A DNA stretch of 33,482 nucleotides from Sulfurihydrogenibium sp. (GTDB lineage: Bacteria > Aquificota > Aquificia > Aquificales > Hydrogenothermaceae). A program made the translations under genes and the position numbers. The stretch lies in the NCBI RefSeq assembly GCF_027448985.1, contig NZ_DAIDMN010000005.1:1-33482 (forward strand), in the 5' to 3' direction. The notes beneath the pieces are model-generated. The model was not told the DNA's origin. It saw only the letters and a list, made by a program, of their open reading frames with translations, and did no database searches. The stretch's first letter is position 1. The number at the start of each line of letters is the position of its first letter. Positions 16,753 through 25,183 of this stretch are shown piece after piece.

Positions 16753-17464
16753 TCAAAATACTCCTGATCTCTTTTTTGGATAAGTATCTGTATTGGTAAG
16801 GTTTTAAATGTCCTAAATCTATACTATCTATTTTAATCCGGATTAACCTTTTTACTCTATGACCAAAACTATCCATGAATCTTCTTATTATCCTTTTTTT
16901 ACCACTGTGTATCTCAACAAGTAGCCATGTTGAGTTATCCTTTACTTCTAAAATTTTTATATCATCCGGTTTAAAAAATCCATCTTCTAAAACTGTTCCT
17001 TCTTTCATCTTATTTAATGTCTCTTGTGAGACTACACCTTCTACCAACACTTTGTAAACTTTTTTTATCTGACTCTTTGGATGGGCTACTTTGTTTGCAA
17101 ACTCTCCATCGTTTGTCAGTATCAAAAGTCCTTCACTGTTGTAATCAAGTCTTCCAACGGGAAACACTTTATGGTTTATTTTCAGCTCTCTTAACAAATC
17201 TGTAAGGGTTTTTCTTCCAAATCTATCTTTGCCTAATGCCGACAGGTATCCAACAGGTTTGTATATGACAATGTATACTTTTTCTTCTTGTGGTTTTATA
17301 ACTTTTCCTTCCACTTCTACTTTGTCTTTTTCCGGGTCCACCTTTGTACCTAAATCTTTTACTATCTGACCGTTTACTTTTACTTTTCCCTGTAGTATAA
17401 GGTCATCTGCTTTTCTTCTGGAGCAGTATCCGGATTGTGCTATATACTTGTTGAGTCTTACCAT
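16745..17464 (-). CDS. rluB: RluB/RsuA-family 23S/16S rRNA pseudouridine synthase
   Basis: A 239-residue enzyme converting uridine to pseudouridine in rRNA. It has an N-terminal S4 RNA-binding domain (about 1-60, beginning RLNKYIAQSGYCSRRKADD), then the synthase domain with YKPVGYLSA and the catalytic loop GRLDYNSEGLLILTNDG (Asp107 catalytic), and ends with the RRFMDSFGHRVKRLIRI block. RluB (23S) is more likely than RsuA (16S), but residue motifs do not fully separate them. It overlaps rsmG upstream (7 bp) and the GH15 gene downstream (8 bp). Its codons include CGG, rare in this window, inside a 14-bp palindrome described separately. Confidence 0.9.
   Translation of the reverse strand: MVRLNKYIAQSGYCSRRKADDLILQGKVKVNGQIVKDLGTKVDPEKDKVEVEGKVIKPQEEKVYIVIYKPVGYLSALGKDRFGRKTLTDLLRELKINHKVFPVGRLDYNSEGLLILTNDGEFANKVAHPKSQIKKVYKVLVEGVVSQETLNKMKEGTVLEDGFFKPDDIKILEVKDNSTWLLVEIHSGKKRIIRRFMDSFGHRVKRLIRIKIDSIDLGHLKPYQYRYLSKKEIRSILNE
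16833..16846. repeat. Perfect palindrome TTAATCCGGATTAA
   Basis: A 14-bp perfect palindrome within rluB and the longest example of the TCCGGAT motif enriched across the window. On the coding strand it reads leucine, then ATC CGG ATT (Ile-Arg-Ile), using an Arg codon otherwise rarely used here. Confidence 0.7.
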
Positions 17465-18063
17465 TTTTGTACAACTACAAACTTTCTTTCTGGTAAACCT
17501 TTAAACTTCATCGATGTGGTATATGGTTTGAGCTCTTCTTCTACTTCTTTTCCTTTCATTATTATCAGTAGCCCACCTTCTTTTAAGAGGTTTTTACCTA
17601 TTTTCAAAACTTCAAAGGTTTCTCCCGTTGCTCTACTTACCACTATGTCAAATTTTTCTTCAACTTCTTCCGCTCTTTTACATAAAACTGTGTAATTTAT
17701 TTTTAGTTCTTTTGATAACATCTCTAAGAAAATACATTTTTTTCCTACAGACTCTATTAGGTATAGGTCTATTTTGTCTTGGTAGTATATTTTCAGTGGC
17801 ACTCCCGGAAAGCCGGCTCCAGTTCCAAAGTCAGCTATTTTTTTCCCAGATACATCTATTGCTTTACTTTCAAAAAGTTTGACCAAAGTTAAACTGTCTA
17901 AAAAATGTTTTGTTACTATCTCTTCTTTTTTTCTGATTGATGTAAGGTTGTAGACTTTATTCCACTTTAAAAGCATATTTAGGTATGTTTGGAATTTTTC
18001 AAGTTGGTTTTGGGAGAGTTCTATACCGTTTTGTTTTGCAAGGTCGTAAAGTAAGTCTATCAT
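17458..18063 (-). CDS. rsmG: RsmG, 16S rRNA G527 N7-methyltransferase
   Basis: A SAM-dependent methyltransferase (GidB) acting on guanine 527 of 16S rRNA. Length 201 is typical. Seen are KWNKVYNLTSIRKKEEI, the target-positioning KHFLDSL, and SAM motif I IADFGTGAGFPGVPLKI, then LIESVGKKCIFLE and VVSRATGE. Overlaps of 4 bp with the upstream glycosylase gene and 7 bp with rluB show tight coupling. Sharing a unit with rluB makes this a small rRNA-modification block inside a mixed housekeeping operon. Confidence 0.95.
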   Translation of the reverse strand: MIDLLYDLAKQNGIELSQNQLEKFQTYLNMLLKWNKVYNLTSIRKKEEIVTKHFLDSLTLVKLFESKAIDVSGKKIADFGTGAGFPGVPLKIYYQDKIDLYLIESVGKKCIFLEMLSKELKINYTVLCKRAEEVEEKFDIVVSRATGETFEVLKIGKNLLKEGGLLIIMKGKEVEEELKPYTTSMKFKGLPERKFVVVQKW

Positions 18064-18728
18064 TTTAAAACCTTTTTGGTTTTTATGTAAAAGATGTACA
18101 AATCAAGTTCAGATTGGGTAAGATTTAAATCTTGACAGATTTTTTCTAAGGCTTCTTCACATTCAAGGTAAACTTTTTTCGTTATTGTTTTTCTTGGACT
18201 GACTAATCCGGATTCAAATAAAAATCTTGATATATGTCTGTCTATTATAGCCACATCGTCAAAACCTACATTTCTTAAAAAGTGGGATGCTTCTTTGTAG
18301 CCGTATCCTTTAACATTTTTTACAAGATTTTCTCTTACTTTTTTTCCATCTTTTTCTTTTGCTATATCTATTAGAAAATCTTCCAAATCTCTCAGAAGTA
18401 CTATCCTTTCTGCTCTCTGCACAGCAAACCTATGACCGTGAGAACTTATTATCTGATAGAGTTTTTCTAAAGGATAACTTTTGAATCCTTCTATCCCTAC
18501 TTCAGCTTGTATTTTTATTCCGGATGAAGCTTTGAAGTTTGCAGTCAATATACAAAAACAAGCTTCCGAGAATACATCTGCTTGATAAGGTTGAATGTTT
18601 AGAAAAGGTTTAAAATCAAAGGTTGTTATTCCTTTTTCTTTAAGATTTTTAAACTGTGATATCCTTTCTTTTACTTTGTCTGAAACTTCAAGTATAGCTT
18701 TTTCTATAGACTCTTTTGGTGGAATCAA
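18060..18728 (-). CDS. ogg: Ogg2-type 8-oxoguanine DNA glycosylase/AP lyase
   Basis: A 222-residue helix-hairpin-helix base-excision repair enzyme that removes 8-oxoguanine and nicks the abasic site. The diagnostic block is VKGYGYKEASHFLRN, with catalytic Lys145, followed by VAIIDRHISRF with catalytic Asp163. There are no C-terminal iron-sulfur cysteines, so it is not a standard endonuclease III; the length and C-terminal lysine fit the Ogg2 class of archaea and thermophilic bacteria. The start is TTG, overlapping the rodZ-like stop as TTGA (4 bp). Repair of oxidised guanine suits a hot, oxidant-exposed habitat (inference). Confidence 0.9.
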   Translation of the reverse strand: MIPPKESIEKAILEVSDKVKERISQFKNLKEKGITTFDFKPFLNIQPYQADVFSEACFCILTANFKASSGIKIQAEVGIEGFKSYPLEKLYQIISSHGHRFAVQRAERIVLLRDLEDFLIDIAKEKDGKKVRENLVKNVKGYGYKEASHFLRNVGFDDVAIIDRHISRFLFESGLVSPRKTITKKVYLECEEALEKICQDLNLTQSELDLYIFYIKTKKVLK

Positions 18729-19429
18729 ATTTTTGGAACACCTCTCAAAACGTTGTATCCGTTATAAAAAACTCCTTCTGAATCTACAAATACGTTGTGG
18801 ATTATCTCTCTTCCACTTATTTTTACTTCTTGTTCATCAAAGACTATTTTTAACTTGTCTGCATTTCCTATGGTTTCAAAGGTTACTTTGTTAGTAAAGT
18901 AAACTGTTTTACTTTCTCCTTCCTTTAGATTTATTATTGTTTTTTCTCCGTCAACATTCATCGTTATCCACACGTCTCCTTCTGAGATAAGGGTTATGTG
19001 GTCTATCGGATTTTGTGTTTCCCTCTGATTTTGGAAATCTGATGGATTAGAGTAACTTTGTTTTATCTGATTTATTTGAATATTCGTAGTTTTGTTAAAA
19101 AGGTTGGCATTTGCGTAAATAAACAAAAGTAAAACTAAACCTGCAACTGTGTGTGGAAACAACTTTACAAATACGTTTAAAACCTTAGTATCTATTCCCG
19201 GATTTTTAGGTATCATGTTTTCATCTTTATTCTCTTGTGGAATATCTATATTCAGAAATTTAGCAACTTTTTTAGCGTAAAGTCTGCCATAAGAGTCTTT
19301 GGTAGAAAAGTCTTCATCATTTTCTAACTTTTCAAGAATGTACACTGGAATATCCAACTCTTGAGATAATCTTTCTAAAGAAAATCCTCTTGTTTCCCTC
19401 TCTAATCTTAATGTTTCATTGAATTTCAC
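18725..19429 (-). CDS. rodZ: RodZ-like HTH/transmembrane cell-shape protein
   Basis: A 234-residue protein with the RodZ layout: N-terminal Xre-like helix-turn-helix (about residues 1-65, RETRGFSLERLSQELDIPVY), one membrane helix (about 94-111), a linker, and a C-terminal beta-rich DUF4115-like periplasmic domain (ISEGDVWITMNVDGEKT). RodZ links cytoplasmic MreB to the envelope; no mreB is in this window. The start is GTG with a weak ribosome site, 40 bp after hemC. It overlaps ogg by 4 bp. A transcription-factor role is less likely because of the membrane helix and C-terminal domain. Confidence 0.82.
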   Translation of the reverse strand: MKFNETLRLERETRGFSLERLSQELDIPVYILEKLENDEDFSTKDSYGRLYAKKVAKFLNIDIPQENKDENMIPKNPGIDTKVLNVFVKLFPHTVAGLVLLLFIYANANLFNKTTNIQINQIKQSYSNPSDFQNQRETQNPIDHITLISEGDVWITMNVDGEKTIINLKEGESKTVYFTNKVTFETIGNADKLKIVFDEQEVKISGREIIHNVFVDSEGVFYNGYNVLRGVPKI

Positions 19430-19469
19430 TTTTCGGCATCCGAAGGTTTTTTCTTTAGATTTTATTATA

Positions 19470-20402
19470 TCACATCTTGTAAATTTCTGTTAGTATTTCC
19501 TTACCACCTTTCTTTATAAGAATGTTAGCTAACTTTTCACCTAAATCTTTTGCTTGATTTAAAGAATCATCTGATATTTTCTCTGACAGTGTTTCTTTTA
19601 TAAATCTTTTTCCTTCTAAATCTGCAATGAATCCGGATATTTTAATATCTCCATCGATTATTTCACAGTATGCTCCAAGTGGAACTTGACAACCTCCTTC
19701 CAACGTCTTTAAAAAACTTCTTTCTGCGGTTGCTCTAATAAAACTCTCTCTATCGTTGATGGTTTGTAAGATGTTTAAGACTTTCTCATCGTCTAATCTT
19801 GCTTCTATTCCGAGAAATCCCTGACAAACAGCCGGAATCATCTCATCCGGAGAAAACACATAAGACACTTTACTATCAAGTCCTAATCTTTTTAATCCGG
19901 CGTATGCAAGGATTATAGCATCGTACTGACCTTCTTCCAACTTTCTTATCCTTGTATCAACGTTTCCCCTTAAATCTTTTATCTGTAAATCATCTCTGAT
20001 TTTCATTATCTGTGATTTTCGTCTTAAACTACTTGTTCCAACTACCGCTCCCTTTGGTAGTTCATACAATGATTTATACTTTGTAGATAAAAAAGCATCC
20101 CTTGGGTCTTCCCTTTTGGTAATAGCTACAATGCCAAGACCATCGGGAAGTTGTGTAGGAACATCCTTTAACGAATGGACCGCAACATCTATATCGCCTT
20201 TTAACATTGCATCTTCTATCTCTTTAACAAATAGACCTTTTCCACCTATTTTTGCCAATGGAACGTCTAATATCTTATCTCCTGAAGTTGTGATTTTAAC
20301 AATTTCTACGTCCACATTCGATGTTTTTTTTAGAAGTTTTGCTATGTAGTTTGCTTGCCACAGTGCCAACTGGCTTTTTCTTGTTCCTATCCTTATTTTC
20401 AA
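19470..20402 (-). CDS. hemC: HemC, porphobilinogen deaminase
   Basis: Hydroxymethylbilane synthase polymerises four porphobilinogens in tetrapyrrole synthesis. The 310-residue protein has the start KIRIGTRKSQLALWQANYI, the catalytic HSLKDVPT (Asp80), GTSSLRRKSQ, and EGGCQVPLGAY, where Cys238 carries the dipyrromethane cofactor. The start is TTG with AAGGAG 7 nt upstream. It lies 36 bp after the glycosyltransferase gene and 40 bp before the rodZ-like gene. No hemD or other hem gene is adjacent. Confidence 0.97.
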   Translation of the reverse strand: MKIRIGTRKSQLALWQANYIAKLLKKTSNVDVEIVKITTSGDKILDVPLAKIGGKGLFVKEIEDAMLKGDIDVAVHSLKDVPTQLPDGLGIVAITKREDPRDAFLSTKYKSLYELPKGAVVGTSSLRRKSQIMKIRDDLQIKDLRGNVDTRIRKLEEGQYDAIILAYAGLKRLGLDSKVSYVFSPDEMIPAVCQGFLGIEARLDDEKVLNILQTINDRESFIRATAERSFLKTLEGGCQVPLGAYCEIIDGDIKISGFIADLEGKRFIKETLSEKISDDSLNQAKDLGEKLANILIKKGGKEILTEIYKM

Positions 20403-20438
20403 AAATCACTCCTTGAAGTTTTTGTTAAAAAATTATAC

Positions 20439-21968
20439 TTAATTTTTAAGTAAGACAGAAGTTGGATTTTCAAAAAGGTCTTTTTTCTTGATTATCACTT
20501 TCAGCTCTTTTATATCTTTTAATTCTTCTAAATACTCTTGTCTTGTTAAGATGTTGACTTTCCCTTGTTTCATAAACTCTTTCACTTCATCTGGAGAGTT
20601 GAGTGGTACTATCCTTTTTTTTAAGTAAAAAGAAAAAGCCGGATTGTACCTTTTGTAATAACCAATGGGTAAGTCTTTGTCTATGTAAGGAAGTATTACT
20701 CTAACGGAAGATTCTCTGTCAACTTTTGGCATGACTACATAAAAGAACACCAAACTCATTAAAACAGACGAGACAAATAAAGAACCAATAACTTTACTGA
20801 TCTCTTTGTAAAAGATGATAGAGGAAACTGCTCCAAAAGTCAAAATAAAGAAAAACCAAGAATAATCAGCAATTAAATAAAGATTTTTATCACCTTTCAA
20901 AGAAAAGTAAAGGAAAAAAGGAATTGAAGAAGTCAAAACCAAATAGAAAATCAAACTATAAAAATACTTGAAATTTTTTAACTTTTCTAATGTAAAAGCA
21001 AGAAGTATTGATAAAGCCGGATAAACCGGAACTGTGTAGTTTGGAAGTTTAGTTTTTGAGATACTAAAAAAAAGAGTATAGATAAAAACAAAGATAGCTA
21101 AAAGCAAAATAGATGGATTAAATCTACTTTTAAAAACCTCTTTTGTCATTTGTGGTAAAAATACACTAAAAGGTAACATACCTACAAAAACGAAGATAAA
21201 CGTGATTAAAAATATACCACCGTGACCTTCCATAGAATCAGAAAAACGAGAGATGTTGTGTTTAAACAAAAATTCTTTAATCCATACCCAATCTGTTTTG
21301 ATTCCGACAGCAACATACCAAGGAATGGATATCAGAAAAGTCAAAATTAAACCTTTAAAAATTTTCATCTGTTTCAACACTGAAAGTTCTTTCCTTAAAA
21401 GTAAAAAAATAAAAATGGTAAAGGATGGTAAAACAAAAGCAACTAAACCTTTTGATAAAATTCCAAATCCTAATGAAATGTAAAACAGATATATATATTT
21501 TTCTTTTTTTTCTTGATAAAACAGATAAAAAGAAAATATTGAAGCAGTGATAAAAAATATCAAATATGGGTCTGGAACAGCCATATGAAACTGAAACACA
21601 AAATGCAACGAAGAAAGTAAAATAATGTAAGAAAAAATAGCTATTTTTTCATCAAAAACCCTTTTAGCAAAAAGGAATGTTAGCATTACTGTAAAGCTTC
21701 CAAACAAAGAAGAGAAAAATCTTGCTGAAAACTCGTTAACACCAAACATTTTATACGCGAACATCATAAAGTAGTAGTGTAAAGGTGGTTTGTCTGTTCT
21801 AAGTTCATAGTTGAAAGTAGGAACTATAAAATCTCCCCTTTCAAGCATCTCCCTTGCACATGAAGCATTTTTGGCTTCATCAAGACTAAAGATAGATATT
21901 CCCCATATGTTAGAAACAAACAGTAAAAAAGCAAAAAACCAAAGGAAAAAGTTTTTAAAAAACTTCAT
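20439..21968 (-). CDS. ArnT/PMT-type (GT39/GT83-like) membrane glycosyltransferase
   Basis: A 509-residue polytopic inner-membrane protein with a hydrophilic loop after the first helix containing LDEAKNASCAREMLERGDF and the RTDKPPLHYYFMMF block. These are the catalytic-loop hallmarks of ArnT/PMT-type enzymes, which use polyprenyl-phosphate sugars to decorate lipid A or proteins. About 11 to 12 hydrophobic segments follow, with a soluble C-terminal domain (about 420-509). The acceptor cannot be predicted. The ATG at 21966-21968 overlaps the stop of the upstream broken ATPase gene by 1 bp (TGATG); a TTG one codon earlier is less likely. First intact gene of the operon down to the GH15 gene. Confidence 0.85.
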   Translation of the reverse strand: MKFFKNFFLWFFAFLLFVSNIWGISIFSLDEAKNASCAREMLERGDFIVPTFNYELRTDKPPLHYYFMMFAYKMFGVNEFSARFFSSLFGSFTVMLTFLFAKRVFDEKIAIFSYIILLSSLHFVFQFHMAVPDPYLIFFITASIFSFYLFYQEKKEKYIYLFYISLGFGILSKGLVAFVLPSFTIFIFLLLRKELSVLKQMKIFKGLILTFLISIPWYVAVGIKTDWVWIKEFLFKHNISRFSDSMEGHGGIFLITFIFVFVGMLPFSVFLPQMTKEVFKSRFNPSILLLAIFVFIYTLFFSISKTKLPNYTVPVYPALSILLAFTLEKLKNFKYFYSLIFYLVLTSSIPFFLYFSLKGDKNLYLIADYSWFFFILTFGAVSSIIFYKEISKVIGSLFVSSVLMSLVFFYVVMPKVDRESSVRVILPYIDKDLPIGYYKRYNPAFSFYLKKRIVPLNSPDEVKEFMKQGKVNILTRQEYLEELKDIKELKVIIKKKDLFENPTSVLLKN

Positions 21969-23384
21969 CAAGTAGGTATAACCTTCTCAACTTCAAAGTT
22001 AACAATATTCCTTTTCTCTTTACTAAACTCTATTCCAATTAGGTATATCTCTTTGTACTTGTCTTGGTACTTCTCATAATATTTTTTCTCTTTTATCTGC
22101 TCTAAAGCTTTTCCTTCTTGGCTTTCCTCTATCACTTTAAACTCTATTATGTAAACCTTTTCTTGTGATATCACCGTCAGGTCTATCTTTCCTTTATTTG
22201 TGGTATCTTCCGCTATGGTTGTTAAGCCACTTCCGGTAAATAATGCGTATATTACAGATGCGTAAAAACCTTCGTACTGGTATATGTCGTTTTTCCTGTA
22301 CCAGTCTGTTGGTATGCTTGCAAAAAAGCTGTATAGGTTTTGTTTTACTTGGTCTAATTCTGCGTTCTCTAATGCTTCTGCTATCTTTATCTTATACTCT
22401 GATGGTTCTGCGTCGTAAAATAGGTACTCTAAAAGTGTACTGTTTAGGCTCATTTTTACTTCCAAGTTTGGATAGGTTAGTATGTATATGGTCCTTGCTC
22501 CTATCTTTTTTGTTTATAAGTAATTTTATCAAAAATGTGGGTGTTCCGGTTTCAAACCAGTAAGGTCTAAACATTTTGTTGGCAAATAGTAGTAGTATGT
22601 CAAAAGGGTTATAAACAGGTTCTCCAAGCCAGTTGTAGCCGTTGTACCATATTTTTACTTCTTCTTTGTCAAAGTCTTTTATTCTGTCTTCAAAGACAGT
22701 TTCTAAATCTGTCTGGGTATATCCACATACGGTTGCAAATTCTGGAAGTAGTGTTATATCCATAAGTTGGTTTAGTCCACTGAATATAGATACTTTTGAG
22801 AATCTTGATACTCCTGTTAAAAATACAAGGTGTAGGTATGGGTCTGCATCTTTCAACACAGAGTAGAAATCTTTTAACACTTCTCTGTTTTCTTTTGCTA
22901 TATCCGGTTCTTCTATCCTGTCTAATATTGGTTTGTCGTATTCGTCTATCAATACCACTACTTTTTGGTTGTGTTTTTCTGATAGTTTTTCTATAAGCTC
23001 TTTAAACCTTAAACTTAGGACTTCTTCCGTTAATTTAATGTTTTCTTCAAGTGCAATTTTATTTATGAAAGAGTTTATTATCTTAATTAGTTTATCTTTG
23101 TTATCAACCACACCACTACCAAAACTTATATGTATAACCGGATATTTTTTATCCCAATCCCAGTTATTATACAAATACAAACCTTTAAACAGTTCTCTGT
23201 TTCCACTGAATGCTTCTTTTAGAGTATCTAAAAATAAAGATTTTCCAAATCTTCTTGGCCTGCTTAAGAAGAAGTATTTTCCTTTTTCTTGTAGTTTTTT
23301 TACAAATGGAGTTTTGTCTACATAGTAGTATCCTTCCGTAAGTATCTCTTTTAGGTTTTGTATTCCTATTGGTAGTTTTTTCAT
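21968..23384 (-). pseudogene. Broken second copy of the AAA-ATPase_like / PD-(D/E)XK gene
   Basis: Homologous along its whole length to the intact gene at 3968-5506 but split into two frames. The first part (22392-23384) keeps the start, the RRFGKSL P-loop, LIDEYDKPI and all up to ETGTPTFLIKL, then reads about 35 unrelated residues to a stop. The second part resumes in another frame at TYPNLEVK (about 22477) and keeps the nuclease-like end with KIDLTV and IIEFK. Between these anchors there are 43 bp (22478-22520) where copy 1 has 171, a net loss of 128 bp, so the frame shifts. A deletion this size is not a base-calling error. Both halves could still be translated as separate domains. Confidence 0.85.
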
Positions 23385-23441
23385 CTAAATTATCCCTAAG
23401 TTAATTGTATTCTAAAAATTAATTTTATCATAACTCTGTAA

Positions 23442-23447
23442 TATAAT
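23442..23447 (+). promoter_or_regulatory. TATAAT box placing the uvrC transcript start at the start codon
   Basis: TATAAT at 23442-23447 is followed 8 bp later by the uvrC ATG at 23456, so the predicted +1 (about 23454) is at or next to the start codon and no Shine-Dalgarno sequence fits between. A weak TTAATT (23419-23424) lies 17 bp upstream as the -35. This suggests a leaderless mRNA. Confidence 0.5.
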
Positions 23448-23455
23448 ATAAATGG

Positions 23456-25183
23456 ATGTATGAAAAAATTTTTTATTGGGCTTTAGAGTATATACAAAGA
23501 GCTCCGGAAGAACCGGGAGTCTACATTTTTAAAAATGAAAAAAATCATTACGTATACATCGGTAAAGCTGTTAATATAAAGAACCGTCTTAAAAACCACT
23601 TTCAACAATTAAAAACAGACCCAAAAGAAAGGAAGATATTCTCTGAAAGTAGTGTTATCCAATGGATTATAACAAAGTCTGATTACGAAGCGTTTGTTTT
23701 AGAAAGCGAACTGATAAAACAGTACAAACCAAAGTACAACGTAAGATTAAAATCCGGAAGTGGTTATCCGATGCTTGTTATAACAGATGAAGAGTATCCA
23801 ACAATAAAGATAAGTAGAAAGTATGGAGAGATAAAAGGGAGTTATTTTGGACCATTTTTACCTGCAAAAACTGCAAGAGCTATGAAAGAACTTATCCATA
23901 AACTATTTAAATTACGAACATGTGACCCACTACCAAAAAGAAACATAGTGTGTTTTGACTACCACCTTGGACTTTGTTCAGGACCCTGTGCCGATAAAAT
24001 ATCTAAAAGGGACTACAACGAAGATGCACAGGTTACCAAAAGTTTTTTATCCGGAAATGTAAAAAACGTCGTATATCAACTTTACGACAAGATAAACATC
24101 TACACCCAAAAACTTATGTTTGAAAAAGCTGCTACCGTAAGAGACCAAATAAAAGCGATAGAAACCGTTATAAGAAAGCAGGAAGTTATGGGTATTCCTT
24201 TGGAAGAAGCTGATATTTTTTACTTTATAGGAAAAAAAGTTTATCTGATTGTAATAAGGGGGCATACAATAATAGGAAAAGAAGAGTTAAAATTACACAG
24301 TGAAGAGTTTGAAGAAGGAAACGAAGTATTCATTTTAACTTCATACTACACAGATAACTACATTCCTGAAAAAATAGTGTTAAATAAACCCGTTGAAGAC
24401 TTAGAGAATTTTAGACAATGGCTTTTGAAATCAAAAAATAAAGAAGTTGAAATAGAGTTTAACATACCTCAAACGATAGAAAATTTTATAAAGAGAAACA
24501 TTAAGGTAGATGATTTAGATTCTTTAAAAGAAAGTTTTGAAAAAACATTTGGATTTAGTCTTCCAAGCCGGATTGAATGTTTTGATATATCTCATCTGCA
24601 AGGAAGTTTTACGGTAGGTTCTTGTGTAGTATGGGAAAATGGAGTTATGAATAAAAAGGAGTACAGAAGGTTTAAAGTAAAATCGGTTGGACAGATTGAT
24701 GACTACGCATCTTTAAGGGAAGTCCTTACAAGAAGATTTAAAAAATACTTTGAGATGGAGAATCCTCCTGAACTTGTTTTGATAGATGGAGGAAAAGGAC
24801 AACTTTCTCAAGGAATAGAAGTTAGAAATAAACTTGGTTTGAATATAAGAGTTTTCTCAATAGCTAAAAAAGAAGAGATTTTATACACAGATGATGGTAA
24901 GGAAATTAGACTTTTTGAAAATCAAGATTTGTTAAAGTTATTTACACAATTGAGAGATGAAGCTCATAGATTTGCTATCACCTACAATAGAAAATTAAGA
25001 GAAAAAGAGACTTTAAAGTCCGTTCTTGATGGTATAGAAGGTATAGGAGAAAAGAGAAAAGAGATACTCTACAGAACCTACAAAACATTGGATAACATAC
25101 TAAAAGCCTCCGATGATGAGCTTAAAAAACTTGGGATTCCTATCTCTGTTGCCCAGAGGATAAAGAGTTATCTGACATCTTAA
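23456..25183 (+). CDS. uvrC: UvrC, excinuclease ABC subunit C
   Basis: The nuclease subunit that makes both incisions in nucleotide excision repair. Order: GIY-YIG endonuclease (GVY at 21-23, YIG at 34-36), cysteine cluster (TCDPLPKRN, LGLCSGPC), UVR motif (MFEKAATVRDQIKAIE), RNase H-like 3' nuclease domain (ECFDISHLQGSFTVGS), and a C-terminal helix-hairpin-helix pair (GIEGIGEKRKEILYR). Length 575 is normal. The start ATG at 23456 has no ribosome site; an overlapping out-of-frame ATG lies at 23452. The gene stands alone, divergent from the broken ATPase gene. Its last 44 bp overlap the 3' end of ftsI on the other strand. Confidence 0.97.
   Translation: MYEKIFYWALEYIQRAPEEPGVYIFKNEKNHYVYIGKAVNIKNRLKNHFQQLKTDPKERKIFSESSVIQWIITKSDYEAFVLESELIKQYKPKYNVRLKSGSGYPMLVITDEEYPTIKISRKYGEIKGSYFGPFLPAKTARAMKELIHKLFKLRTCDPLPKRNIVCFDYHLGLCSGPCADKISKRDYNEDAQVTKSFLSGNVKNVVYQLYDKINIYTQKLMFEKAATVRDQIKAIETVIRKQEVMGIPLEEADIFYFIGKKVYLIVIRGHTIIGKEELKLHSEEFEEGNEVFILTSYYTDNYIPEKIVLNKPVEDLENFRQWLLKSKNKEVEIEFNIPQTIENFIKRNIKVDDLDSLKESFEKTFGFSLPSRIECFDISHLQGSFTVGSCVVWENGVMNKKEYRRFKVKSVGQIDDYASLREVLTRRFKKYFEMENPPELVLIDGGKGQLSQGIEVRNKLGLNIRVFSIAKKEEILYTDDGKEIRLFENQDLLKLFTQLRDEAHRFAITYNRKLREKETLKSVLDGIEGIGEKRKEILYRTYKTLDNILKASDDELKKLGIPISVAQRIKSYLTS

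Noticed and set aside
21968-22465. A separate 165-residue nuclease gene
   Set aside because: Its start lies in mid-domain, and alignment to the intact copy shows it is the frame-shifted second half of a deleted gene.
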